DNA of 64,000 bases from Burkholderia humptydooensis (GTDB lineage Bacteria; Pseudomonadota; Gammaproteobacteria; Burkholderiales; Burkholderiaceae): positions 1,488,001 through 1,552,000 of the forward strand of contig NZ_CP013382.1 of the NCBI RefSeq assembly GCF_001513745.1. The letters run 5' to 3'. Shown piece by piece: positions 24,026 through 33,157 of this stretch. Under the pieces are notes generated by a model. That model was not told the DNA's origin, searched no databases, and was given only the letters and a program-made list of their open reading frames with translations. Positions within the stretch are counted from its first letter, which is position 1. The number at the start of each line of letters is the position of its first letter. The position numbers and the translations under genes are program-made.

Positions 24026-24568
24026 ATGTACCCAACGTTCCATCTCCCGAGCTACGTCTACGTGCTGTTTTGCGCGCTCGTCTACATCGGCGTGAAACGC
24101 TGCTTTCCGCGCCAGGTGACGCCGACGCGGCCGCTGCTGTCGCCGATCGTGTTCGCGATGCTCGGCATCACGAGCCTCAACGCGCTGTTTCCGCACGCCG
24201 GCATCGGCGCCGACGCCGTCGCGCTCGCGAGCCTCGCGGCCGGCGCGGTGCTCGGCTGGCTCCATGCGCGCCGCTGGCGGCTGCAATTCAACGTCGCGCA
24301 ATCGCGCCTCGTCGTTCGCCTGCCCGGCGACGCGAGCCTGCTCGCGACGCTGATGCTCACGTTCGCCGCCGAGACGTACATGCATTACGCGATCGCCGCC
24401 GCGAAGCCGTGGGCCGCGACGAGCACGTTCGTCCTGCTGTCGTTCGCGGTGTGGGGCCTGCTCGTCGGCATGCCGCTCGGCCGCGCGATCAACGTGGCCG
24501 CACGCTGCGTCCGGTACGCGAACGGGCCGCGCGACAAGGACGGCGCATACACGTTCGACTCGAACTGA
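24026..24568 (+). CDS. Multi-pass membrane protein, DUF6622-like
   Basis: The 180-residue protein has about five hydrophobic segments (LPSYVYVLFCALVYIGVKRC, SPIVFAMLGITSLNALF, VALASLAAGAVLGWLHA, LATLMLTFAAETYMHYAIAA, STFVLLSFAVWGLLVGMPLG). The pattern RRWRLQFNVAQSRLVVRLPGDASLL in the middle fits the small DUF6622 membrane family of unknown function. A GAAGG ribosome-binding site precedes ATG 24026. It is divergent from the LytS/LytTR system and carries LytTR-type sites in front, so it is the likely direct target of that system. Other LytTR systems control holin-like or envelope proteins, but no such role is shown here. Confidence 0.75.
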   Translation: MYPTFHLPSYVYVLFCALVYIGVKRCFPRQVTPTRPLLSPIVFAMLGITSLNALFPHAGIGADAVALASLAAGAVLGWLHARRWRLQFNVAQSRLVVRLPGDASLLATLMLTFAAETYMHYAIAAAKPWAATSTFVLLSFAVWGLLVGMPLGRAINVAARCVRYANGPRDKDGAYTFDSN

Positions 24569-24669
24569 TGGTCGAATCGATGCGTGACGCATGACGCGAT
24601 GGCTGCGCGCCGCGCGCGCTCGCGCGCCCCGCCCCCGCCGCCCGACCCCGCAACCGCCGTCGGCGGAGC

Positions 24670-25825
24670 TCAGAAGAAGAACGTCACGACGCCCTGCACG
24701 ATCTCGCTTTGCGCCTGCGCGCCGTACACGCTGCGCGACGCGCCGTGATTGCCCTGCCACTGCACGGCGACGTCGGTGCGCGGCCAGCGGTAACGCGCCT
24801 CCAGCCACGTGAAGTAGCTGTGATCGTCGATATCGTAGCGGCCCATCGCCTTCAGATCGAGATGCCGGACGAACGCATCCGGCATCGACGCATAGACGAA
24901 CAGCGACTGCCGCGTCATCAATTCCTGCGCGACGCTCGCGCTCGCGCGATACCCCCAGTAGCGCGCCGAATCGTTTTGCAGCGCAAGCCACGCGCCGCGG
25001 CTCGCGCTCGCGCCGTCGTAATCGTATTCGAGCGTCAGCGACAGCTTGTTCGCGAACGTATGCGTGAGCCCCGTCGCGAGCTTCGACGTCAGCCGCTCCG
25101 GCGCCTGCGCGGTGTCGGCGATCGCGTTGCCGCGCCCGATCGCATATTCGACGAAGCCAACCGTCGCGTCGTCGATCAGCGCGGTCGCGTTCACGCCGAG
25201 TTGCGGCGAGATCCGCTCGCCGCCGTACAGCAGCCATTGCGGCGCGAATTCGCCGACGAGCCGCTGCGACACGCTCAGCATGTAGCGCGTCCGCCGGTTC
25301 GTCTCGCCGAAATCGGGATTGAAGGTCGCGGCGCTCGGCCGCGTGTCGATGCGCGGCGAAACGAGCGCCGTCACCGAGCCGCCGTCCCACAGAATCTGCC
25401 CGCGCGCCATCACGCTGCCGAGCCGGTTCTCGCGCAGGCTCTCCGGGTCGATCGACACGACCGAGCGCAGCGCGCCCGCCCTGAAGAAATCGGTCGGATT
25501 GAACCCGGAGGCGACGCCCTCGCGCAGATTGATGCGCCCGACATCGACGATCGCATTCGGGCTCGCGCGCCAGCTCACGTAGGCCTGCTGCAGCGTATCG
25601 ACCGCGTTGGTCTGCGCGACGCCCGCGCGCCACCCCGCGTCGAGGCGGTTCGACACGATCACCCGCCACGCGCCGAACGTGCCGTCGTAGGCGAGCGTGC
25701 TCGACATGCGCAGGTTGTCGTCGAGCGTCACGGGCCCCGTCTGGCTCGCGGCCGTGTAGTTCGCCGCGGCCGCTTCAAACGTGCCGCGCCAGTTGCTGCG
25801 GGCGACGGGCGCGGCGGCCGCGGCA
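24670..25825 (-). pseudogene. 5'-truncated outer-membrane beta-barrel protein
   Basis: The frame from about SNWRGTFEAAAANYTAAS to the C-terminal ...EIVQGVVTFFF encodes about 380 residues of alternating amphipathic strands ending in Phe, as in outer-membrane barrels. Examples are YVSWRASPNAIVDVGRINLR and YSYFTWLEARYRW-like strands. There is no signal peptide or natural N-terminus. Upstream the frame runs into antisense-like Arg-rich sequence over a permease fragment. It appears to be the 3' part of a porin-like gene joined to the permease relic by a deletion near 25810-25830. The remaining barrel part has no internal stop, so the loss may be recent. Confidence 0.65.
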
Positions 25826-26147
25826 TCGGCTCCGTCTGGCCGGGCGGCGTCCAGTGCAGTTGCGCGCGATTGATCAGGAAGCTCGCACCGAACACGAGCA
25901 GCGTGCCCAGCGCCGCGCCGCAGACGCCGAGCAGGAAGTCCTCGCAGACGAACATGCGCCGGATGCCCGCGCCGCGCACGCCGATCGCGCGCAGCGTGCC
26001 GATTTCGTGGGTGCGCTCCATCACCGCCATGTTCATCGTGTTGCCGACCGTAAACATCACGATCGTCGCGATCAGCACCGCGATGAAACCGAAAATGGCG
26101 CCGAACATGCCTCGCCCGGCGAGCCGACCGCCGCCGCCATCGCTCAA
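25826..26147 (-). pseudogene. Fragment of an FtsX/LolC-type ABC transporter permease
   Basis: About 100 residues correspond to the C-terminal half of a MacB/LolC-like permease. They are GAIFGFIAVLIATIVMFTVG, then NTMNMAVMERTHEIGTLRAI, then GVRGAGIRRMFVCEDFLLGV. The frame then reads out at HWTPPGQTEP into unrelated Arg-rich sequence. The N-terminal helix, the large periplasmic domain and the last helix are all missing. It directly adjoins the beta-barrel fragment, which is in another frame, marking a deletion that removed the end of one gene and the start of another. Its short 5' end abuts the stop of the MFS gene. Confidence 0.75.
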
Positions 26148-27391
26148 TCAGGCAGCGATGCGTGCTGCGGCACGGCATACGCCGCATCCGGAATCCGCTC
26201 GAGCCTCGACACCGCGGACAGTACGATCACGGCCGCCTGAATCGCGAAGCCCGCGACCGACGCCCAGATGCACGCGTCGATCCCGAACCGGCCCGCGACG
26301 ACGGCGCCCGCGAGCGCGCCGAGCGGACGCGCGCCATAGGTCGCGGCGCTGTTGATCGCGGACACGCGACCGAGCATCGTCGACGGCGTGATCGCCTGAC
26401 GCAGCGTCGTCGACGCGACCGTCCACACGATCGGCCCGACGCCGAGCAGGAAAAAGCCCGACGCCGCGAGCCAGAACGACGGCACGAAAATCGACATGAC
26501 CATGACGAGCGACGCGGCGAGGCCGCAGACGGGCCCGATCGTGAGGACGACGCCGAACTTGAGGCGCCGCGCGATCGCCGGCGCCATCGACGCGCCGCCC
26601 ATCATGCCGATGCCGTACGCGGCGAACGTCACGCCGATCCGCGGCGCGCCCAGCATCAGATGCTGAACCGCATACGGCACATATACCGCCTGCAACGTGA
26701 AAAAGCCGATGTTGAAGAAGACTGCGGTGACGATCATCGGCCGCAAATGACGATCGCGATAGACGAACCGCGCGCCGTCACGCAGCTCGGCGGCGAAGCG
26801 CTTGCGCGGCGCGGCCGGCGAGCGCGCGTCCGGCAATCGGGCCAGCAGCAGCATCGCATAGGCGGACAGCATCGCCGCCACGCCATAGGCCCATTTCGCG
26901 CCGGTCCAGCCGACCAGCGCGCCGCCGATCGCGGGGCCGGCCGAGTACGCGGCGCTGCGCGCGAGCTCGATGACGCCGTTCGCTCGCGCCAGTTCCGCGC
27001 GGCCGACGAGCGCGGGAACCAGCGCCGGCGCGGCCACGCCATACGCGACGGTCCCGCACGCGCCGACGAAGCCGAGCATCGCGAGCGACGGCAGCGTCAG
27101 CGCATGCGCGGCGAGCAGCGCCAGCGCGACGGCCAGCGCGAGCGCGCGCAGGCCCTCGGCCGCCGCCATGATCCTTTTGCGCGAATGCCGATCCGCCCAC
27201 ACGCCGAGCGGAATCGAAAGGAGCAGAAACGGCAGCGTCTGCGCCGTCTGCAGCAAGGCGGTGCCGCTTGCGCTCGCGCCAAGCGTCAGCACGGCGACGA
27301 GCGGCGTCACCGCGAGGCCGATCTGCTCGGCCGACTGCGCGGCGCAGTTCGACAGCGCGAGGCGCCGGAATGGAATGGAAAGGCGGGGCAT
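26144..27391 (-). CDS. MFS transporter, EntS-like (DHA3 group)
   Basis: The 415-residue protein has twelve predicted helices. It shows the MFS-3 features GVWADRHSRKRIMAAAEGLRAL (loop 2-3, about residues 58-79), LARANGVIELARSAAYSAGPAIGGALVG and AINSAATYGARPLGALAGAVVAGRFG. These fit exporters such as the enterobactin exporter EntS and macrolide exporters, but the substrate is not deducible. I start at 27391 (MPRLSIPFRRLALSN), which is preceded by an ACGAGGTG ribosome-binding site. Its stop touches the permease relic downstream. It stands alone. Confidence 0.88.
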   Translation of the reverse strand: MPRLSIPFRRLALSNCAAQSAEQIGLAVTPLVAVLTLGASASGTALLQTAQTLPFLLLSIPLGVWADRHSRKRIMAAAEGLRALALAVALALLAAHALTLPSLAMLGFVGACGTVAYGVAAPALVPALVGRAELARANGVIELARSAAYSAGPAIGGALVGWTGAKWAYGVAAMLSAYAMLLLARLPDARSPAAPRKRFAAELRDGARFVYRDRHLRPMIVTAVFFNIGFFTLQAVYVPYAVQHLMLGAPRIGVTFAAYGIGMMGGASMAPAIARRLKFGVVLTIGPVCGLAASLVMVMSIFVPSFWLAASGFFLLGVGPIVWTVASTTLRQAITPSTMLGRVSAINSAATYGARPLGALAGAVVAGRFGIDACIWASVAGFAIQAAVIVLSAVSRLERIPDAAYAVPQHASLPD

Positions 27392-28047
27392 CGTTGCACC
27401 TCGTTCGGAGTCGGTCGACAAGAGATGCCCTGCACGTTACGCAAGCTCGCCGCGCCACGCGCTCCATTTATTGCGGACCAATCCGCGGGCCAATCTACGA
27501 ACCCGTCCGGCTCGCGGCGATACGTGCAAGCCGAAGCATGAGCCCCGGGAGTAAAAACTTCGTCGGTTCAATGAGGTCCGCATGTCCCCGCCAAACCGGG
27601 ACCGCGCGTCAAACAATCCATGACATTCGCGGCCCGCCGATTTGAACGTGCTTAACAGTCATTGCGTGCGGTCTTTGCCATCATGAACTCAACGAATACG
27701 AACGCGACGGGGCCACCGTTAGCATGCACCCTGCGCCAGCGGCCGAAGAGCCGCGCGGCGTAGGCTGACGGTTTCGATCGCCTCAGCCGGCGCGGCGGAT
27801 CGCGCGCCGCCTTCCTGCTTCATTTCTTCGCAGCGCCAATCAAATCATCCGCAAGCACGCACGTCGCCCCGGCAACGCCGGGGCGGCGGTATTCGCACGC
27901 GCCACGCACAGCGCACGCCGACACGATTGGCAAGCGCCTTAACATCTTGTTTCCGAATTGTTGGAACATCGCGGGCGATGCGCACTCAGACTGGATCGTA
28001 GTACCTGTTGAAATCCGATTCACGAATCACGACCAGAGGGAGATAAC
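27392..28047. other. Long intergenic region
   Basis: About 650 bases separate the MFS gene from the small secreted protein gene. I find no frame with conserved content. It has lower GC than its neighbours in parts (27630-27720, 27930-28010) and a nine-base-pair hairpin at 27865-27885, listed separately. It should hold the promoters of both flanking genes. A clear sigma-70 pair is not visible. Confidence 0.4.
27865..27885. terminator. Hairpin with nine-base-pair stem
   Basis: CGCCCCGGC and GCCGGGGCG flank a three-base AAC loop. There is no flanking gene end and no T-run, so it could be a terminator of an unseen small transcript or simply a structured leader element. Confidence 0.35.
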
Positions 28048-28389
28048 GTGAAATACTTACCGCTCATCGCATTGATCGTGGCAACTTCGGCCAGCGCCGC
28101 GGGCGCCGATGTCCAGAACGTGGGACAGAGCCAGAAACCCGCGCCGGACGTCTCGGCCTGCATTGCGAAGACCTGGGCCGACAAGTCGCAACAACAGGTC
28201 GTCACGCAGAACGTGCTCGCGAACGGTCTCGCCGCTGACGTCTATGTGCCGGGCCAGCAGCCGCCGAACGGCGCGGCCGCGGTCGTGCGCCCCGCATTCT
28301 CGGGCAACGCGAAGACCTGGGTCGGCTTCCGCGCGGGCAGCGGCTCGGCGGACGGCGCGGCCGCGGGCGACATCAACAGTTGCCTGTAA
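28048..28389 (+). CDS. Small secreted protein of unknown function
   Basis: The 113-residue product begins at GTG 28048 behind an excellent AGAGGGAGA ribosome-binding site. It has a signal peptide (MKYLPLIALIVATSASAAGA, cleavage near residue 18-20), a polar mature domain with two cysteines (about 38 and 112) that could form a disulphide, and the C-terminus DINSCL. I do not recognise the family. It is a single-gene unit between a long intergenic region and the convergent GFA gene. Translation signals and the signal peptide make it a convincing gene. Confidence 0.7.
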   Translation: MKYLPLIALIVATSASAAGADVQNVGQSQKPAPDVSACIAKTWADKSQQQVVTQNVLANGLAADVYVPGQQPPNGAAAVVRPAFSGNAKTWVGFRAGSGSADGAAAGDINSCL

Positions 28390-28470
28390 CGCCCGACGTG
28401 CCGGCGCTGCCGGCATGACATGAACCGAAACGCCGGCGCGACACGTCGCACGCAACGGCCGCCGACGCCG

Positions 28471-28965
28471 CTAACGATCCCGCTTCGCGCGCAACGCCGC
28501 GCGTCGCGCGCGGCTCTCGGCCGACCAGACTTCGTCTGACGAGTAGTACTCGGGAACGGCGCGGGCGTCGGGCGGCAGGATCACCCACGGCTGCTTCGAC
28601 GACGTGAAGATATGAATGTCGGGCGGCAGGCGGTCCGGCTCGTCGAGCGTGCCGACGCGAACGAAGCTCACCGCGCTGCCGCCGCCCGCATAATGGCTCC
28701 ACACCGCGATGCGGCAGTGCGGGCAGCGCGCGATCTTCTGGCCCTTGCCGCTGTTCGACGGCGTATCGACGATGTCGACTTCGCCGCGCAGCAGCAGCAA
28801 GCGGTCCGATTCGATCAGCGCGTTCAGCGCGAACGCCGTGCCGGTTTCCCGCTGACACCAGCGGCAATGGCAGCAATGCACGATGAGCGGCCGGGATGTC
28901 ATCCGGTAGCGCACTGCGCCGCATGTGCAACCACCTTCGTAGATCGGGGAATCGTCGGTTTGCAT
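28471..28965 (-). CDS. GFA-family (glutathione-dependent formaldehyde-activating-like) protein
   Basis: The 164-residue zinc protein of the GFA/CENP-V fold has the cysteine sets GGCTCGAVRY (about residues 12-21), CCHCRWCQR (about 31-39) and ARCPHCR (about 80-86). These supply two zinc sites. The family is named after a glutathione-formaldehyde enzyme, but most members have no proven activity, so the name should be read as a fold assignment. The start at ATG 28965 gives MQTDDSPIYEGGC; a longer upstream frame runs antisense through murA and is a shadow. It is convergent with the secreted-protein gene. Confidence 0.85.
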   Translation of the reverse strand: MQTDDSPIYEGGCTCGAVRYRMTSRPLIVHCCHCRWCQRETGTAFALNALIESDRLLLLRGEVDIVDTPSNSGKGQKIARCPHCRIAVWSHYAGGGSAVSFVRVGTLDEPDRLPPDIHIFTSSKQPWVILPPDARAVPEYYSSDEVWSAESRARRAALRAKRDR

Positions 28966-29178
28966 GCGTCGCCTCGCTTGAAAAGGGTACGATCGCCATT
29001 GCTTCGCGCAATGCGATGATCCCCCTTCGCGCGATGCCTGTGAAGTGCCCGCCTCAAGTGCCCGCCCGTTTTCCGCGGCACGCCAGACGCGCCGAGCCGC
29101 GCGACGAATCTGCGAAATCCCCGCGATCGGTGGCATGATATCGACCTTGCGCGTCATTACATCCACCTGCATCCGAAC

Positions 29179-30480
29179 ATGTCGAACCTGATCGTCCACG
29201 GCGGCGCCCCGCTTCGCGGAGAAATCACGCCGTCCGCCAACAAGAACGCCGTCCTCCCCATCCTGTGCGCGACGCTCCTCACCGACCGGCCGCTGCGGCT
29301 CGTCGGCGTGCCTGACATCACCGACGTCCGCAAGATTCTCGACATCTTCCGCACGCTCGGCAGCGATGTCGCGATCGACTACGCCACCGGCGTGCTCGAC
29401 CTGCACCATCGCGCGACCGCGTTCGATCCGGCCGTGCACCGGCTGCCGGAGGAGATGCGCTCGTCGATCATGCTGGTGCCGCCGCTCCTCGCGCGCTTCG
29501 GCGTCGCACGGCTCGAGAACGACGTGAAGGGCTGCACGCTCGGCGTGCGCGAGATCGATCCGCACGTGGAAGTGTTCGAGCGCTTCGGCGCGCGGATCGA
29601 GCGCACGTCCGATTCGCTGATCGTGCGCGCCGACGGCCCGCTCACGCCGAATCATCACTGGCTCGACTACGCATCCGTCACGACGACCGAGAACTTCGTG
29701 CTGTGCGCGGCGTCGGCGAACGGCACGTCGACGCTCGTCAACGCCGCGTCGGAGCCGCACGTGCAGGAGTTCTGCCGGTTCCTCGCGATGCTCGGCGTGC
29801 CGATCGAGGGCATCGGCACGTCGCATCTGAGCGTCCAGGGCGGCCGCGCGCTCGCGGGCGGCGAATACCGCTTCAACGAGGACTTCCACGAAATCGCGAC
29901 GTTCCTCGCGCTCGGCGCGATCACGGGCGGCGACATCGCGGTGCGCAACGGCTCGCCCGAGCAGTTCCCGCTGATCGACCGGACCTTCGCGAAGTTCGGC
30001 GTGCAGGTCAAGCACGAGAACGGCTGGTCGCACGCGCTGCGCGACGGTCCGCTGAAGGTCAAGCAGCCGTTTACGCGCAACATCCTGACGAAGGTCGAGG
30101 CCGCGCCGTGGCCTTACCTGCCCGTCGATCTGCTGCCGATCTTCATCGCGCTCGGCGTGCAGGCGCAAGGCAGCGTGATGTTCTGGAACAAGGTCTACGA
30201 CGGCGCGATGGGCTGGACGGGCGAGTTGTCGAAGTTCGGCGCGCACGTGTTCCTCTCCGACCCGCATCGGCTGATCACGTTCGGCGGGCTGCCGCTCAGC
30301 CCGGCGCGTGTCGAGAGCCCGTACATCATTCGCGTCGCGATCGCGCTCTTGATGGTCGCGGCGAGCATCGACGGACGCTCGGAGATCCTGAACGCGCAGC
30401 CGATCCGGCGCGCGCATCCGCACTTCGTCGAGAATCTGCGCTCGGTCGGCGCGAACGTCGAGTGGACGAGCGGCGAATGA
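29179..30480 (+). CDS. MurA-type UDP-GlcNAc enolpyruvyltransferase paralogue
   Basis: The 433-residue EPSP-synthase-fold protein has the length of MurA. Conserved are SANKNAVLP (catalytic Lys-Asn), EMRSSIMLVPPLLARFG, the active-site loop KGCTLGVREID with the fosfomycin-target Cys (about residue 115), and PVDLLP with the catalytic Asp near residue 310. The C-terminal third departs from housekeeping MurA. FWNKVYDGAMGWTGELSKFG replaces the FENRF..ELSRMG stretch, and no DLRA motif is seen. It is a stand-alone gene, so it is probably a second MurA with a specialised or conditional role rather than the essential copy. Activity on UDP-GlcNAc is inferred. Confidence 0.85.
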   Translation: MSNLIVHGGAPLRGEITPSANKNAVLPILCATLLTDRPLRLVGVPDITDVRKILDIFRTLGSDVAIDYATGVLDLHHRATAFDPAVHRLPEEMRSSIMLVPPLLARFGVARLENDVKGCTLGVREIDPHVEVFERFGARIERTSDSLIVRADGPLTPNHHWLDYASVTTTENFVLCAASANGTSTLVNAASEPHVQEFCRFLAMLGVPIEGIGTSHLSVQGGRALAGGEYRFNEDFHEIATFLALGAITGGDIAVRNGSPEQFPLIDRTFAKFGVQVKHENGWSHALRDGPLKVKQPFTRNILTKVEAAPWPYLPVDLLPIFIALGVQAQGSVMFWNKVYDGAMGWTGELSKFGAHVFLSDPHRLITFGGLPLSPARVESPYIIRVAIALLMVAASIDGRSEILNAQPIRRAHPHFVENLRSVGANVEWTSGE

Positions 30481-30549
30481 GCCGGCGCGCGGCAGCGCGC
30501 GCACGCTCGCGCGAACCGCGACGTGCGCGCGCCGCCGCCGGCCGGCCGC

Positions 30550-31317
30550 CTACTTGAGCCTGCCCGACAGGAACTGCGACAGCCGCTCGCTCTTCGGATT
30601 GACGAGCACGTCCCGCGGATGTCCCTCCTCTTCGATCCGCCCCTGGTGCAGAAAGATCACGTGATTCGACACGTTGCGCGCGAAGCCCATCTCGTGCGTG
30701 ACGACGATCATCGTTCGCCCTTCTTCCGCAAGCGCCTGCATCACTTTCAGCACTTCGCCGACGAGCTCCGGGTCGAGCGCCGACGTCGGCTCGTCGAACA
30801 GCATGACTTCGGGCTCCATCGCGAGCGCCCGCGCGATGGCGACGCGCTGCTGCTGGCCGCCCGACAGGTGCGACGGATACTTCGCCTCGACGCTCGGCGC
30901 GAGCCCCACCTTCCGCAGATACTCGCGCGCCCGCGCCTCGGCCTGGGCGCGCGACAGGCCGAGCACGCTGACGGGCGCCTCGGTCACGTTCTCGAGCACC
31001 GTCATGTGCGCCCACAGGTTGAAGTGCTGGAACACCATCGCGAGCTTCACGCGCATCCGCTGCAATTGCTTCGGATCGCCGATTTTCGGCGCGCCGCGCC
31101 GGTCGCGCGTCACGCGGATCGACTCGTCGCCGAGCGTGATCGTCCCCGAGCACGGCTGCTCGAGAAAATTGATGCAGCGCAGGAACGTGCTCTTTCCCGA
31201 GCCGCTCGAGCCGATGATGCTGATCACGTCCCCCGCCTTCGCCTGCAGCGAGATGCCCTTGAGCACTTCGTTGTCGCCGAACTTCTTGTGCAGGTCATCC
31301 ACCGTCAGCTTGTACAT
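30550..31317 (-). CDS. hisP: Histidine/polar amino acid ABC transporter ATPase
   Basis: The 255-residue ATPase has Walker [10 protein letters not shown] (about residues 36-44), the signature [15 protein letters not shown], Walker [15 protein letters not shown] and the switch His in VVTHEMGFA. Length and [17 protein letters not shown] match the HisP/ArtP/GlnQ group, and HisP fits best by the DPKQLQRMR insertion and the operon. It is the last gene after hisQ and hisM, with a 74-bp gap. No periplasmic binding protein gene is adjacent, so a HisJ/ArgT-type partner must be encoded elsewhere. It energises uptake of histidine or other basic amino acids. Confidence 0.9.
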   Translation of the reverse strand: MYKLTVDDLHKKFGDNEVLKGISLQAKAGDVISIIGSSGSGKSTFLRCINFLEQPCSGTITLGDESIRVTRDRRGAPKIGDPKQLQRMRVKLAMVFQHFNLWAHMTVLENVTEAPVSVLGLSRAQAEARAREYLRKVGLAPSVEAKYPSHLSGGQQQRVAIARALAMEPEVMLFDEPTSALDPELVGEVLKVMQALAEEGRTMIVVTHEMGFARNVSNHVIFLHQGRIEEEGHPRDVLVNPKSERLSQFLSGRLK

Positions 31318-31391
31318 TCGCCGTCGTCCCTGATCGTATTTGATCGTCGTTGTGCTTCGTTGATCGATACCGCCCGCGCGCGACGCGCGCA

Positions 31392-32105
31392 TCAATGCCC
31401 CTGCGGCCTCAGGTACGCGAGCCAGCGCGCTTCCATCCGGCGGAATATCCAGATCAGCGCGAACACGACGACGGCATACAGCGCGGCCGCGATCCCGTAC
31501 GCCTGAAACGATGCGTAGGTGGCCGAATTGACGTCGCGCGTGACCTTCAGGATGTCGGGCACCGTCGCCGTGAACGCGAGCGTCGTCGCATGCAGCATCA
31601 GGATCACTTCGTTGCTGTAGCTCGGCAGCGCGCGGCGCAGCGCCGACGGCAGGATCACCCGCGTGTACAGCTTGAACCGCGACATCCCGTAGGCGAGCCC
31701 CGCCTCGATCTCGCCCGGCGACGTCGATTTGATCGCGCCCGCGAAGATCTCGGTCGCGTATGCGCATTCGTTCAGCGTGAACGCGAGCAGCGTGCAGTTC
31801 ATCGCGCTGCGGAAGAAGCCGTCGAGCCATGCGTGGTCGTGCACGACGCTCAGGCTGTAGATGCCCGTGTAGCAGAGCAGCAGTTGCACGTAGAGCGGCG
31901 TGCCGCGGAACACGTACGTATAGAGCCAGACCGGGCCCGACACCGCGCGGCTGCGCGACGCACGCGCAATCGCGAGCGGCACCGCGAGGCCGAAGCCGAG
32001 CCCGATCGACACGACGAGCAGCCATAGCGTGATCGCGAGGCCGCTCAACCGATAGCCGTCGCTGAACAGGTAGTTCTGCCAATATTGACCGATGATCTGA
32101 ATCAC
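31392..32105 (-). CDS. hisM: Histidine ABC transporter permease HisM
   Basis: The 237-residue inner-membrane permease has about five helices. The conserved cytoplasmic EAA loop is [32 protein letters not shown] (about residues 140-171), and the family entry is [16 protein letters not shown]. It begins at GTG 32105, whose last bases overlap the hisQ stop (GTGA), so the two permeases are co-translated as expected for a HisQM heterodimer. The gene precedes hisP by 74 bp. The assignment as HisM rather than ArtM rests on operon order and the RGTPLYVQ context. Confidence 0.88.
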   Translation of the reverse strand: MIQIIGQYWQNYLFSDGYRLSGLAITLWLLVVSIGLGFGLAVPLAIARASRSRAVSGPVWLYTYVFRGTPLYVQLLLCYTGIYSLSVVHDHAWLDGFFRSAMNCTLLAFTLNECAYATEIFAGAIKSTSPGEIEAGLAYGMSRFKLYTRVILPSALRRALPSYSNEVILMLHATTLAFTATVPDILKVTRDVNSATYASFQAYGIAAALYAVVVFALIWIFRRMEARWLAYLRPQGH

Positions 32106-32791
32106 AGCGCCAGCCTCCGCACGCCCGCCGAATAGCGTTTTTCGAGGTACATCAGCACGAGGTTCGACAGCGTCGTGATCGCCAGATAGATCGCGCCGGC
32201 CGCGAGCGTGAAGAAAAAGAAGTTCAGCGTGCTCTTGCCGGCGTCCTGCGACGCCTTCACGACATCGGCCAAGCCGATGATCGACACGAGCGCGGTCGCC
32301 TTCACGAGCACCTGCCAGTTGTTGCCGATGCCGGGCAGCGCGAAGCGCATCATCTGCGGGAACATGATCCGCGCGAACACGCGCCACGAGCCCATCCCGT
32401 ACGCGAAGCCCGCCTCGAGCTGGCCGCGCGGCACCGCGAGGAACGCGCCGCGAAACGTCTCGGTGAAGTAGGCGCCGTAGATGAAGCCCAGCGTGACGAT
32501 GCCGGCGACGAATGGGTCGATGTCGATCTGATCGACGCCGAGCATGTCGGTCGCATCGTTCAGCAGGATCTGGATGCCGTAGAACAGCAGCAGCATCAGC
32601 ACGAGATCCGGCACCGCGCGAATCAGCGTCGTGTAGAACGTGCCGACGCTCGCCAACGCGCGATTGGACGACAGCTTGGCGGCTGCGCCGGCAAGCCCGA
32701 GCGCGAGCGACGCGGCGAGCGACAGCACGGCGAGCTTGACCGTCTCGACCGTACCGGCCCACAGCAGCGGGCCGAAGCCTTGAAAGAGCAT
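32102..32791 (-). CDS. hisQ: Histidine ABC transporter permease HisQ
   Basis: The 229-residue permease starts [20 protein letters not shown] and has about five helices. [20 protein letters not shown] precedes the EAA loop [31 protein letters not shown] (about residues 124-155). It is the first gene of the hisQMP operon and overlaps hisM by four bases. A TTGTATGTACAA palindrome 122 bp upstream matches the operator of the histidine-utilisation repressor HutC, supporting histidine as a substrate. Confidence 0.88.
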   Translation of the reverse strand: MLFQGFGPLLWAGTVETVKLAVLSLAASLALGLAGAAAKLSSNRALASVGTFYTTLIRAVPDLVLMLLLFYGIQILLNDATDMLGVDQIDIDPFVAGIVTLGFIYGAYFTETFRGAFLAVPRGQLEAGFAYGMGSWRVFARIMFPQMMRFALPGIGNNWQVLVKATALVSIIGLADVVKASQDAGKSTLNFFFFTLAAGAIYLAITTLSNLVLMYLEKRYSAGVRRLAL

Positions 32792-32912
32792 CTGCGATTT
32801 CCTCGATGTGCGCGGGCGCGGCGCGCTGCCGCCGCGAAGCGGGCGCGCAACCTGTCCGCCGGGTTTCCGGGAGTTGACGAACTGTTTCGATGCGGCGATT
32901 CCGGCCGCGCCG

Positions 32913-32930
32913 AAGTTGTATGTACAACTT
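32913..32930 (-). promoter_or_regulatory. HutC-like operator before hisQMP
   Basis: AAGTTGTA (32913-32920), TG, TACAACTT (32923-32930) is a perfect 8+8 dyad containing TTGTATGTACAA, the motif I associate with HutC (GntR family) sites. It lies in the 366-bp gap between the hisQ start and the porin stop, which has no gene. Confidence 0.6.
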
Positions 32931-33157
32931 TGCGTCGGCCGATTTTGCCCGGCAATCCGTGTTTTTCTCTAATGCCCGAACGGCCGCATCATGCTCAAGC
33001 GCGACGCGCGGGCGGCGGCAGGCGTTCTTCGGGAGCGCGAAGCAATTCTGTGACGCGATGGGCGATCCGGTACGTTCGCGCGCACGGTTGCCTGCGAAAA
33101 AAAGACCTCCGGGCGATCGGCGGACATCCTCTCTTTCCGCACCGCGCGACGCACGCG

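Noticed and set aside
27865..27885. Intrinsic terminator of a tRNA or small RNA gene
   Set aside because: No cloverleaf or promoter was found upstream and no T-run follows; only the hairpin is reported.
28471..30504. Extended GFA protein of 677 residues
   Set aside because: The upstream part is antisense to murA and has shadow composition; the GFA domain has its own ATG at 28965.
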